A stretch of 59,463 bases of DNA, from positions 1 to 59,463 of the forward strand of contig JBPOFN010000028.1 of NCBI GenBank assembly GCA_051251725.1. Reading direction: 5' to 3'. The notes beneath the pieces are model-generated. The model made no database searches and was not told the origin of the DNA. It worked only from the letters and a program-made list of their open reading frames with translations. The translations under genes and the position numbers were made by a program. The first letter of the stretch is position 1; each line of letters begins with the position of its first letter. Shown here piece by piece: positions 26,620-34,755 of the stretch. Source of the stretch: JALZUE01 sp051251725. Its GTDB lineage: Bacteria; Pseudomonadota; Gammaproteobacteria; Enterobacterales; Alteromonadaceae.

Positions 26620-26646
26620 TAAAAAAGGCCATTAAATAATGGCCTT
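26620..26646 (-). terminator. Terminator of the TonB-dependent receptor gene
   Basis: On the minus strand, AAGGCCATT pairs with AATGGCCTT around a four-base loop and leads into a T run. It follows the receptor stop codon by about 45 bases. Confidence 0.88.
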
Positions 26647-26690
26647 CATTTACTTATTTTTCTGCGCAGCTTTTTAACTGATACCGCTAA

Positions 26691-29684
26691 TTAAAAAGAA
26701 CCTCGGATACCAAAATTATAACGGGCACTGTATTCTTGTGCGCTAACTAATTGATTTTGAAAACGTCCGTGTTGACGAATGTTTTCTTCACCAATATTTA
26801 GACCTTCAATAAATACCGTTAAGTTCTCAGTAATGTCATAACTTACGTTCGCATCCCACTGACCATATTCTTCTGTAAATACTGGTTCATCTGGGGCGCG
26901 TAATTGATCCATTGATAATAAGAAATCATCACGCCAGTTGTAAGCGATACGCGCTTGCAGACCATGATTATCATAGAAAAACACAAAGTTAGCTGAATCA
27001 CTAAGACCTAACAAAGCGGTTTGCTCTGCGGTTTCGAATGAGTCATATTCAACATCACCGTCAACAAAGGTAGCGTTTGCTTGTAAGCCAAAGCCTGATT
27101 TAGCAAATAAATGCTGAACAGCAATTTCAAAACCGTCTACTGACGCACTGTCACCGTTTTCTGGCGAGGTAGTTTGCCACACAATATCAGGTTGGCCAGC
27201 TTGCTGAGAACGGCAATTAGGATCGGTTGAACCGCCGCCATTAGCTGGACAATCATTAACACCACCTAAGCCATTTGTCGGATCTAGGCTTGGCTCAGTT
27301 AATATTTCTCCCTCACTATTGTAATATGGCGCTTGAATAGTTTTATTCACGATATAGTTGTCTACATCTTTAGTGAAGTAAGATATTGCGGCATAACTAC
27401 CCTCGCCATAATACCACTCTAATGATAAATCGATATTATCAGACTCATAAGGTTCAAGTGCTGAATTTCCTTGATAAGCTAAATATGGACCGCCAGGACG
27501 AGAGTTCGCGATGACTGAAGCCGGTCTTAATGCCACCAAATCTGAACGTGTTAACGACTTACCATAAGATAAACGCGCCACAACATCTTCGGTCACTTCT
27601 AAGCTAATATCTATATTCGGTAATAATGAATCGTAATCTCCCTCAAATTGCGTAAGCGCATAATTTTCACCACTGTAAGCTGGGCGTAATTCTGTAATAC
27701 TTTCGTATTGTAGATACAACACTGTATCTTGGTTGGTAGTGCCAGTTACATCTGTTGTTTCATAACGAAGGCCCGCGACAATACTTAACGGCATATTAGC
27801 CACGGCTAATTCAAATGTACCTTGCACATAAACGTGGGCAATGTCTTCTTTGATATTGTTATAAGTAAAAGGGTTAAACGATAAACCACCTAAAGTGTCA
27901 CTCGCTAAGTTGTATAGCTCATCAACATTGAAATCCATATAATATGGGAACAGTGTTTCAGAACCTGAGAAGTCTGATAACAAACCTGCCGTTTCAATCT
28001 TTTCAATATCAACCTGACGTAAATCTATACCGGCAATATTCGTATTATGAAAACGCCATGTGGTATCAACTTCGTATGCTTGCATGCCAATACCAAAATC
28101 AACAGACGTTAGTACGTTACTATTTGGATAATAAGCCAAGTCTAATTGCCATTGGTCAATCGTATTTTTAACTTCATTACCACGGCCAATCGCTAAGTTA
28201 CCACCCAATAAATCTGGGTCGTAAGGATCAGCATTAGCATGACTACGACCATGCTGATCAAGTTCTGCACCGGGATAAAAACCTGATGAATCAACAATTG
28301 GCACCGGCGCGCCTAATATTGGTAATTGTGTCCCTGTACTATAATCTAAGTCATAGCCGCCAAAATAACATGCAGCAACACCATTACAGCTAAAGTCGGC
28401 ATTAGTTAACAGCACGGCTTTATCACTTAACACACCACCTGGTTGTGAATGCGCAGTTGAATGATGGTAATCAAACGTTGCTTTAAGTGAGTCATTTATT
28501 TGCCAATCAACATTTAAACCTGCTGAATCATTTTTAGTTTCTATATCATCATAAAAACCAATAAAATCTGTACCACCTGCGCCTGATACGGTTTTAACCA
28601 CAGTCCCATTTTCATCAGTCGTGCCACCAACCCAATTACCTAACCAATGCGCAACTTGATGACGCTCAATTTGATCTTCAAAACGAGTCATTAAGTAATC
28701 AGCGGTAAATGTTAAATCTTTGTTTGGTTGAAATTGCAAAACCACTGAACCGTTTGTTCGGGTTCTAGAGTGATCTGAAAAGTCCATATTGTAGTTTTGT
28801 GAACGCCAAAAGTGTTTATCTGGATTATTTTGTGTATTAATTGCTGAGTCATCGATGGCTGCGCCCATACCTGGACACTGTTCTGTGGTATAACCTTGTT
28901 CACAATTAGGACCTTGGCGTAACCAACCATCCGAAGTTGCCGAAACAGTACGAGAATCACGTTCCGCGACAGAATAAGAAACTAAAGCACCAAATTTACC
29001 ATCAAAAAATTTATTAGAAACCATACCTGAAAACTCAGGCGTAATATCACTGCCAACAACATTTGAATTATCCATCACACCTTTAACTGAAAAAGCAGAT
29101 TTAAACCCTTGGAACTGGAGCGGTTTAGCGGTAGTAACATTTACCGTTGCGCCAATGCCACCAGTCGTGGTATTAGCCTTACCGGTTTTATAAATTTCAA
29201 CTCCACTAACCGACTCAGAAGAGACTTCAGCAAAGTTGAAACTACGGTTTTGCGCTTGTGAACCTGCACCTTCTTGCTTTGGCGAAGAAGCGTATGGCAT
29301 AGCACGACCATTTAATGTCACCAAGTTAAAGCTTGGACCAAAACCACGGACAGAAACTTGGTTACCCTCACCATTTTGGCGGTCAATTGAGACACCAGAT
29401 ATTCGCTGTAAAGATTCAGCCAAATTTGTATCCGGAAATTTACCAATATCTTCAGCACTGATCGCATCAACAACACCATTGGATGAACGCTTAATATCCA
29501 TCGCTTTAATAATAGAACCGCGAATGCCCGTCACTTCGATGACTTCCATATTACCGTCTTTATCTTTAATAGATATTTGACTGGTTTCTTGTTCCGCAGC
29601 TTGTAATGCAAATGAGCTAACACCTAATACTGATGCTATCGCGAATGACACTAATTTAGGTGTAAAGTGGATTTTTTTATTCAT
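26691..29684 (-). CDS. TonB-dependent receptor of the glycan-uptake type
   Basis: Outer-membrane TonB-dependent transporter of the long type common in Alteromonadales and Xanthomonas/Caulobacter (TIGR01782-like), 997 residues. Signal peptide at about 1-29 (ending ALQAA). A TonB-box-like MEVIEVTGIR is followed by the plug domain (VDAISAEDIGKFPDTNLAESLQRISG, NQVSVRGFGPSFNLVTLNGR). The rest is a 22-strand-type barrel that ends in a terminal Phe (FGIRGSF). It probably imports the oligosaccharides produced by the divergent GH26-like enzyme. The start has a strong GGGGGAG site. A copy of the LacI-type operator lies 67 bases upstream. Confidence 0.95.
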   Translation of the reverse strand: MNKKIHFTPKLVSFAIASVLGVSSFALQAAEQETSQISIKDKDGNMEVIEVTGIRGSIIKAMDIKRSSNGVVDAISAEDIGKFPDTNLAESLQRISGVSIDRQNGEGNQVSVRGFGPSFNLVTLNGRAMPYASSPKQEGAGSQAQNRSFNFAEVSSESVSGVEIYKTGKANTTTGGIGATVNVTTAKPLQFQGFKSAFSVKGVMDNSNVVGSDITPEFSGMVSNKFFDGKFGALVSYSVAERDSRTVSATSDGWLRQGPNCEQGYTTEQCPGMGAAIDDSAINTQNNPDKHFWRSQNYNMDFSDHSRTRTNGSVVLQFQPNKDLTFTADYLMTRFEDQIERHQVAHWLGNWVGGTTDENGTVVKTVSGAGGTDFIGFYDDIETKNDSAGLNVDWQINDSLKATFDYHHSTAHSQPGGVLSDKAVLLTNADFSCNGVAACYFGGYDLDYSTGTQLPILGAPVPIVDSSGFYPGAELDQHGRSHANADPYDPDLLGGNLAIGRGNEVKNTIDQWQLDLAYYPNSNVLTSVDFGIGMQAYEVDTTWRFHNTNIAGIDLRQVDIEKIETAGLLSDFSGSETLFPYYMDFNVDELYNLASDTLGGLSFNPFTYNNIKEDIAHVYVQGTFELAVANMPLSIVAGLRYETTDVTGTTNQDTVLYLQYESITELRPAYSGENYALTQFEGDYDSLLPNIDISLEVTEDVVARLSYGKSLTRSDLVALRPASVIANSRPGGPYLAYQGNSALEPYESDNIDLSLEWYYGEGSYAAISYFTKDVDNYIVNKTIQAPYYNSEGEILTEPSLDPTNGLGGVNDCPANGGGSTDPNCRSQQAGQPDIVWQTTSPENGDSASVDGFEIAVQHLFAKSGFGLQANATFVDGDVEYDSFETAEQTALLGLSDSANFVFFYDNHGLQARIAYNWRDDFLLSMDQLRAPDEPVFTEEYGQWDANVSYDITENLTVFIEGLNIGEENIRQHGRFQNQLVSAQEYSARYNFGIRGSF

Positions 29685-29751
29685 GTTATCTCCCCCAGAG
29701 AGCTAATATTCGTTTTTGTAATTTTTCACCTTGGCAGCAACAACACGAAAA

Positions 29752-29765
29752 TGATAACGCTACCA
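29752..29765. promoter_or_regulatory. LacI-type operator copy 2 (receptor promoter)
   Basis: TGATAACGCTACCA fits TGNTANCGNTANCA. On the minus strand a TATCAT resembling a -10 box overlaps its downstream end, with TTGTTC about 16 bases further upstream. A repressor bound here would block the receptor promoter. Confidence 0.7.
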
Positions 29766-29992
29766 ATGATTTGAACAATTAAAAAACTACCATCCTTTAT
29801 TTGGTTATGCAATAACAAATGTTATAAAAACATTAATATTTAACTTTTTATTAAACACGGCAACAAGATTCATAATAACCAATCAGCAACGACAGATAAA
29901 ATACACCACAGGTGAAATAACAAAAAAAACACCTTAAAACAACGCATTGACTTACAACACAATAACTAAATATGCGATTTTTATATTAACTA

Positions 29993-30021
29993 TTGACACA
30001 CGATTAATTACAAATCAGAAT
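29993..30021 (+). promoter_or_regulatory. Sigma-70-type promoter of the GH26-like operon
   Basis: A perfect -35 TTGACA, a 17-base spacer and CAGAAT (4 of 6 matches to TATAAT). The predicted transcription start near 30028 falls inside operator copy 3, the arrangement expected for repression. Confidence 0.6.
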
Positions 30022-30034
30022 GTTAGCGTTATCA
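30021..30034. promoter_or_regulatory. LacI-type operator copy 3 (GH26-like promoter)
   Basis: TGTTAGCGTTATCA fits TGNTANCGNTANCA and overlaps the -10 end and the likely start of transcription for the glycosidase genes. Confidence 0.72.
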
Positions 30035-30056
30035 AAAACACATGGTAAATATAATA

Positions 30057-31283
30057 ATGCATCACAAAATTAAATCACTCTTGTTATCAACCTTGCTTCT
30101 ACCGTTGATTGCTTGTCAGCAAAGTAACTCATTAAATAGTTCACTAGCTGATGAAAAAAGCCAAACTACCAGGCCAGATAATATTGCGCTAACAGCCATC
30201 GGCTCAACGCCAAGAAGCGTTTTTATTCCGCCTGCTGATAAAGTATTAATGTTTATTGGCCAAGACTCAGAGACGATCACTGATTATATTCAGCAAGTCC
30301 CGCAAGATAATATTGAAGGCGTGACTCTATATACTAATTTAAAAACAGCTAATGCTAAGCAAGCACTGCCCGCAATAAATAGTTCTGCTAATTGGCGCTC
30401 TGGTGATGTCGACTTTAAAAAAACACTCAACGATGCCCCCAAGGCAGCGCTTGCCATCGGCCTAGCTATGGATAATTGTGGTCAAGCGCCGCACACGGAA
30501 AATATTGCTAATGGCCTATATCAAGCTTCAGTAACTAAACTGGCAACTTATCTTAAAAGTCTCGCGCCGCGGAAAGTGTTTTTACGTATTGGTTATGAAT
30601 TTGATGGCCCGTGGAATTGTTATACGCCAGCAACTTATAAAAAAGCCTATCGGGTAATAGTTGATGAGTTAAGTCATCAAGCCGTCACTAATGTGAATAC
30701 GGTTTGGCAGTCGGCGGCCTGGCCGGCCGGCGCAGATGCGGGTGAAATTTATGACGCTAATCGGCCTCAACATTTTGAGCAGTGGTACCCGGGTGATGAC
30801 TATGTTGATTGGGTTAGTTTTTCAGTATTTTATCGCGACCTATCACAGTGGAATTATGCCCCAGCCGCTGCACCTGATGATATTCACCAAGCGGCGCTAA
30901 CGTTTGCACGTAGTCATAAAAAACCTGTGATGATTGCCGAATCCGCACCACAAGGTTATCGATTAGGTATATTAACTCACAGCCCTATTCAAATGAATCA
31001 ACAAACCCCCAAAACGGCAGCGCAAATATGGCAAGCCTGGTTTGTCCCCTATTTTTCTTTTATTGAACAAAACAATGATGTTATCCGCGCTGTCGCTTAT
31101 ATAAATACTCACTGGGAAACACAAGGCATGTGGCAGTGTTTACCTAATATTCCTGCGCCACAAGCAGGATGTAATAGTGGTAATTGGGGTGACTCTCGTA
31201 TTCAAGCAAATCCTTTGATCAAAACAAAGTGGTTAGAAAAAGTAAATAACGCGGCTTTCTGGCAACAAACTGCTGACTATTAA
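30057..31283 (+). CDS. GH26-like endo-glycanase lipoprotein, possible beta-1,3-xylanase
   Basis: Predicted surface or periplasmic retaining glycanase. From ATG 30057 (408 residues) it has a lipoprotein signal ending LIAC20. The catalytic part shows KVLMFIGQDSETITDYI, LRIGYEFDGPWNCY with the likely acid/base E181, WYPGDDYVDW and PVMIAESAPQGYR with the likely nucleophile E295. It ends VIRAVAYINTHWE and GNWGDSRIQAN. The arrangement resembles GH26 beta-1,3-xylanases of marine bacteria as I remember them; the family call is fairly likely, the substrate less so. An in-frame ATG at 30042 is an alternative start. First gene of a three-gene operon with GH43 and PhyH, controlled by the operator at 30021. 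Confidence 0.65.
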   Translation: MHHKIKSLLLSTLLLPLIACQQSNSLNSSLADEKSQTTRPDNIALTAIGSTPRSVFIPPADKVLMFIGQDSETITDYIQQVPQDNIEGVTLYTNLKTANAKQALPAINSSANWRSGDVDFKKTLNDAPKAALAIGLAMDNCGQAPHTENIANGLYQASVTKLATYLKSLAPRKVFLRIGYEFDGPWNCYTPATYKKAYRVIVDELSHQAVTNVNTVWQSAAWPAGADAGEIYDANRPQHFEQWYPGDDYVDWVSFSVFYRDLSQWNYAPAAAPDDIHQAALTFARSHKKPVMIAESAPQGYRLGILTHSPIQMNQQTPKTAAQIWQAWFVPYFSFIEQNNDVIRAVAYINTHWETQGMWQCLPNIPAPQAGCNSGNWGDSRIQANPLIKTKWLEKVNNAAFWQQTADY

Positions 31284-31300
31284 AAAGAGGAGAAACTAAC

Positions 31301-32935
31301 ATGAATGTTATCAACAACCCTATTTTACGCGGCTTTAATCCTGATCCAAATATTGTCCGTGTGGGTGACGACTATTATATCGCGACCTCTACTTTCGAAT
31401 GGTTTCCAGGGGTGCAAATTCATCATTCAAAAGATTTAGTTAACTGGCAATTAATTGGCCAAGCGTTAACAACAGTTGAGCAACTGGATATGAAAGGTGT
31501 TCCTGACTCTTGTGGCGTTTGGGCGCCGCAGCTAAGTTATCATCAAGGGATGTTTTATTTGATCTACTCGAATGTCAAAAGCTTCGATGGTCAATGGAAA
31601 GACACCCCAAACTATCTCGTTAGCACCGATGATATAACAAAAGCTTGGTCGCCGCCCACACTGATCAATGCCAGCGGTTTTGATCCCTCTTTATTTCACG
31701 ACGATGACGGTAAGTCATACTTTTTAAACATGATAGTTGATCATCGTAACAATCAATTTTTTGGCGGTATCATCGCGCAAGAAATTGAGCTTACCAGTAG
31801 AAAATTAATTGGCCAGCCTTATTATATTTTCTCTGGCTCAGAGCACGGCAGAACAGAAGGCCCACACTTATACAAACGTAATGGTTATTATTATTTACTG
31901 ACGGCTGAAGGCGGTACCAGTTACGAACACTGTATCAGTATTGCGCGGGCAAAATCGGTATTTGGCCCTTATGAAATTCATCCTGAGAATCCGATTCTTA
32001 CAGCTAAAAATAATAAAGATAATTATTTACAGAAAACCGGTCACGGCGACTTTGTACAAACACCACAGGGTGATTGGTATGCGGTATTTTTAACTGGTCG
32101 GCCATTATCAACACTAGGACGTTGTATTACTGGCCGAGAAACTGCCATTGAACAAATCGAGTGGCGAGATGATGGTTGGCCTTATACGGGACATGGTAGT
32201 AAAGCGGCTCGAGTACAAGTGCCGGCGCCAAATATTACCCCGCACCCTTTTACGCCAACTAATCAGCGCAGTGAATTTAATGACAGAACCTTAGATATTC
32301 ACTTTCAATCATTGCGCGTCCCGGTTGACGAAAGCTGGCTGTCGCTGTCGGCAAGAAAAAATTATTTACGCCTTTTTGGCCGTGAGTCTTTAAGCTCTTG
32401 CCATGAGCAAAGTTTGATTGCCAGAAGGATCACCGAACATCACAGCATTACTGAAACTTGCTTGGAATTCTCACCTGAAAATTTTCAGCAGCTGGCTGGC
32501 TTAGTTTGTTATTACAATACCCGCCACTACTATTATCTGCATGTTTCTGGCGATAGTTACTTAAGCCAGCAAGAACATCAGCAAACTCAGGGCACACCGA
32601 AAAAATACCTGAGCATTATTTCCTGTGATAATTTTGCAACCACAGAGCCGGTTGAAAAAATTGTACTCACCGGCCAAGATAAAATTTATTTAAAAGCTGA
32701 TTTTAACGGTGCGTCATTGCAGTTTTATTTTGCCTTAGAGAAAAATAGCTGGCAAAAAATTGGCCCCGTATTAGACGGCAGTATTTTATCAGACGATTAT
32801 GTAGAACATGCTGAAACACGATTTCACCCTTGTTTTACCGGTGCTTTTGTCGGTCTTGCCTGCCAAGATTTATCAGGTCAAAAATTACCCGCAGATTTTG
32901 AATACTTCGATTATCAAACAGTAAAAGAAAACTAA
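31301..32935 (+). CDS. GH43 beta-xylosidase-type glycosidase
   Basis: A 544-residue inverting glycosidase of GH43, probably the XynB-like subfamily 12. It removes xylose (or arabinose) from short xylo-oligosaccharides. The five-bladed propeller starts NPILRGFNPDPNIVRVGDDYY. Catalytic residues are visible: D15 in NPDPN as base, D128 in SGFDPSLF, and E186 in GRTEGPHLY as acid. A C-terminal beta-sandwich (from about residue 320) is typical of this subfamily. There is no signal peptide, so it acts in the cytoplasm on imported products. AAAGAGGAG lies 8 bases before the ATG, and the gene is 17 bases after the GH26-like gene. Confidence 0.92.
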   Translation: MNVINNPILRGFNPDPNIVRVGDDYYIATSTFEWFPGVQIHHSKDLVNWQLIGQALTTVEQLDMKGVPDSCGVWAPQLSYHQGMFYLIYSNVKSFDGQWKDTPNYLVSTDDITKAWSPPTLINASGFDPSLFHDDDGKSYFLNMIVDHRNNQFFGGIIAQEIELTSRKLIGQPYYIFSGSEHGRTEGPHLYKRNGYYYLLTAEGGTSYEHCISIARAKSVFGPYEIHPENPILTAKNNKDNYLQKTGHGDFVQTPQGDWYAVFLTGRPLSTLGRCITGRETAIEQIEWRDDGWPYTGHGSKAARVQVPAPNITPHPFTPTNQRSEFNDRTLDIHFQSLRVPVDESWLSLSARKNYLRLFGRESLSSCHEQSLIARRITEHHSITETCLEFSPENFQQLAGLVCYYNTRHYYYLHVSGDSYLSQQEHQQTQGTPKKYLSIISCDNFATTEPVEKIVLTGQDKIYLKADFNGASLQFYFALEKNSWQKIGPVLDGSILSDDYVEHAETRFHPCFTGAFVGLACQDLSGQKLPADFEYFDYQTVKEN

Positions 32936-32964
32936 TATAATAAGAAAGTAATAAAGAGTAGCTC

Positions 32965-33681
32965 ATGGAAATAAATGACATAAAACACTATGCAGATAAG
33001 TTTTGGCGCGATGGTTATATCGTTATCGAAGATTTTTTTGAACAGCCATTAATGGATCTTTATCACCAAAAAATTATCGACCATTTTGGCTTAGATCCGA
33101 AATTTCAACATACCGATGAATTTATCACTAAATCTGCCGTTGAGGTGATCCCTTGGTTTCCCCAGCGCGAAGGTGAAAGCTGTTTTGACCGTGTCGCTCA
33201 GCACGCTATTTTAAATGAACTCACCAGCACCATTTTAGGAAATAATTGGTATGAGCAATATTCGATGGTGATGTTTTCGAAAAAAGGCACAAAAGGCCAA
33301 GCTTGGCATCAAGACTGCCTGCCAGAAGATGATAAAAAATTTAATATGAACCGCTTGCTTTACACTATGGATATTGACAAAAACACCACGGGTGGACAAA
33401 CCTTAGTCATGCCAGGTTCACATAAAATGGGCATATTACCAGCAAGTACTGAACCCTTTGACGATCACAAAGCCGTGATATTAAGTCCTAAAAAAGGCAG
33501 TTTAGTATTACTACATGGCCATTGTTATCATAAGGTAATGCCCGTGACTGGCCCGTACCGGGTTTCAACAAATTATCGCGTAGCGCCGCAAGGTACGCCT
33601 GAAGATATTACCGACATTGGTGTTTACCGAAATATGTTATACCAGTTTTCAACCGCAAAGGTTGTCCAAGAGCGCGGCTAA
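32965..33681 (+). CDS. Phytanoyl-CoA dioxygenase (PhyH) family oxygenase
   Basis: A 238-residue Fe(II)/2-oxoglutarate-dependent oxygenase-like protein. The iron triad is probably H115 and D117 in WHQDC plus H189 in CYHKVMP, with R199 in TGPYRVSTNYR for 2-oxoglutarate. Members hydroxylate varied small molecules; the substrate here is unknown. It is cytoplasmic (no signal), 29 bases after GH43 in the same operon, so it probably acts on a modified sugar such as a methylated xylose residue. That is an inference from position only. Confidence 0.85.
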   Translation: MEINDIKHYADKFWRDGYIVIEDFFEQPLMDLYHQKIIDHFGLDPKFQHTDEFITKSAVEVIPWFPQREGESCFDRVAQHAILNELTSTILGNNWYEQYSMVMFSKKGTKGQAWHQDCLPEDDKKFNMNRLLYTMDIDKNTTGGQTLVMPGSHKMGILPASTEPFDDHKAVILSPKKGSLVLLHGHCYHKVMPVTGPYRVSTNYRVAPQGTPEDITDIGVYRNMLYQFSTAKVVQERG

Positions 33682-34037
33682 ATAACCTGAACTCGGGTTA
33701 ATGGGTTTTGTAACAGTTTGATTTATAAAAATAATTTAAAGAAAACACGTATTTATTTTGTTTCACCTAGTTAATCTTAGACTCGATGATGAAATTTAAG
33801 TGGATATCAAGGCGTTTTTTAGCACTAATAGCTGGCTATCAGTAGGAAAAACAACGCAGATAGGCGCTAAAATAGCATTATTGAGTAAAATAGCTTAAAC
33901 CGAATTCAGGTTAAATAACAATCTAGCTGACATCGGGGATAGACAAGCTGAAATACAGTGCTAATTTGCTGCTGTGTTTAACTTTTTAGCTTTGATATTA
34001 TACTGAGCTAATTCAATAACACGCAAGTGACTATATT
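33682..34037. other. Intergenic region after the glycan operon
   Basis: About 355 AT-rich bases. I see no clear terminator, repeat or gene. The reading frame of the next gene opens after a TAA at 34017-34019. Confidence 0.4.
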
Positions 34038-34247
34038 TTGTTTAAGTTAGGAAAATATCAACATTTCAAAGGTAATTTTTACCGAGTTTTACATCTGGCA
34101 AAACACAGTGAAACTGAAGAAGATTTAGTGGTTTATCAACCGCTTTATGGTGAAGGAGGAATTTGGGTAAGACCACTGGCGATGTTTGATGAAACCATTG
34201 AAAGAGATGGTAAAACGTTAAAGCGCTTTAGTTATATCAGCGAATAA
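34038..34247 (+). CDS. DUF1653 domain protein, TTG start
   Basis: A 69-residue protein matching DUF1653: LGKYQHFKGNFYRVLHLAKHSET, DLVVYQPLYGEGGIWVRPLAMF. Usually a stand-alone small beta-domain of unknown function. No ATG is available in frame between the upstream stop and the conserved domain; TTG 34038 is the only standard start. Confidence 0.85.
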   Translation: MFKLGKYQHFKGNFYRVLHLAKHSETEEDLVVYQPLYGEGGIWVRPLAMFDETIERDGKTLKRFSYISE

Positions 34248-34305
34248 CTTTATCACTGCATTAAGCTAATACCTCTTATTTTTTGTTTAGGACTTAAATG
34301 CTGAT

Positions 34306-34351
34306 AGAAAATAAAAGTCGTTTACGTAATCTAAATGAACGTAAACGACTT
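34306..34351 (-). terminator. Terminator of the acylphosphatase gene
   Basis: A 13-bp perfect stem (AAGTCGTTTACGT with its complement) around an 11-base loop, followed on the minus strand by TTTTATTTTC. It lies just past the acylphosphatase stop codon. Confidence 0.85.
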
Positions 34352-34372
34352 AGGTTTAGGTTTAGGTTTAGG
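34350..34372. repeat. Hexanucleotide repeat (GGTTTA)n over the acylphosphatase stop
   Basis: Three perfect GGTTTA units with partial copies on both sides. The acylphosphatase stop codon (34368-34370) lies in the third unit, between its coding end and the terminator hairpin. Confidence 0.9.
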
Positions 34373-34637
34373 CAATAGCGAAAAAATTATGCTCTTGCCA
34401 GTCGATATCTTTAATTTGAATTTTTTGTACTGAAGCATTTGACGGCCCGGTATGCAACCAGCTGATCAACTTGTCAACCGTTTCTTGTTCTCCACAGGCT
34501 ATGACCTCAACATCGCCGTCTAATAAATTTCTAGCGTACCCCGTAATACCGAGAGATATCGCTTGCTGTTGGGTTGATGCTCTAAAATAAACCCCTTGGA
34601 CTTTACCACTGATATGAACCACTTTACTTGTTCTCAT
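34368..34637 (-). CDS. acyP: Acylphosphatase
   Basis: An 89-residue enzyme hydrolysing acyl phosphates such as carbamoyl phosphate. The signature HISGKVQGVYFRAST contains the catalytic R19, and GYARNL contains N37. A second family motif is missing from the C-terminal half only in detail (GPSNASVQKIQI is present). The start has a strong AAAAGGAG site. It is divergent from rlmI. Confidence 0.95.
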   Translation of the reverse strand: MRTSKVVHISGKVQGVYFRASTQQQAISLGITGYARNLLDGDVEVIACGEQETVDKLISWLHTGPSNASVQKIQIKDIDWQEHNFFAIA

Positions 34638-34755
34638 GTTTAGCTCCTTTTAAACTTTTTCGGACATATTGATCTTTCAGCCTATATGGCTTGGTATCAA
34701 TACGTTATTGCATTACAATCTGCGCACTTTTATCACTAAAAATAAGTATAGCCAA

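Larger units (their letters stand above)
26377..26690. other. Intergenic region between lacI and the receptor gene
   Basis: About 310 bases holding two palindromes and the receptor terminator (listed separately) and, on the minus strand, the presumed lacI promoter. No gene seen. Confidence 0.6.
29685..30056. other. Divergent control region of the glycan island
   Basis: About 370 AT-rich bases between the receptor and the GH26-like gene. It contains one LacI-type operator near each end and a sigma-70-type promoter, each listed separately. No small gene seen. Confidence 0.7.
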
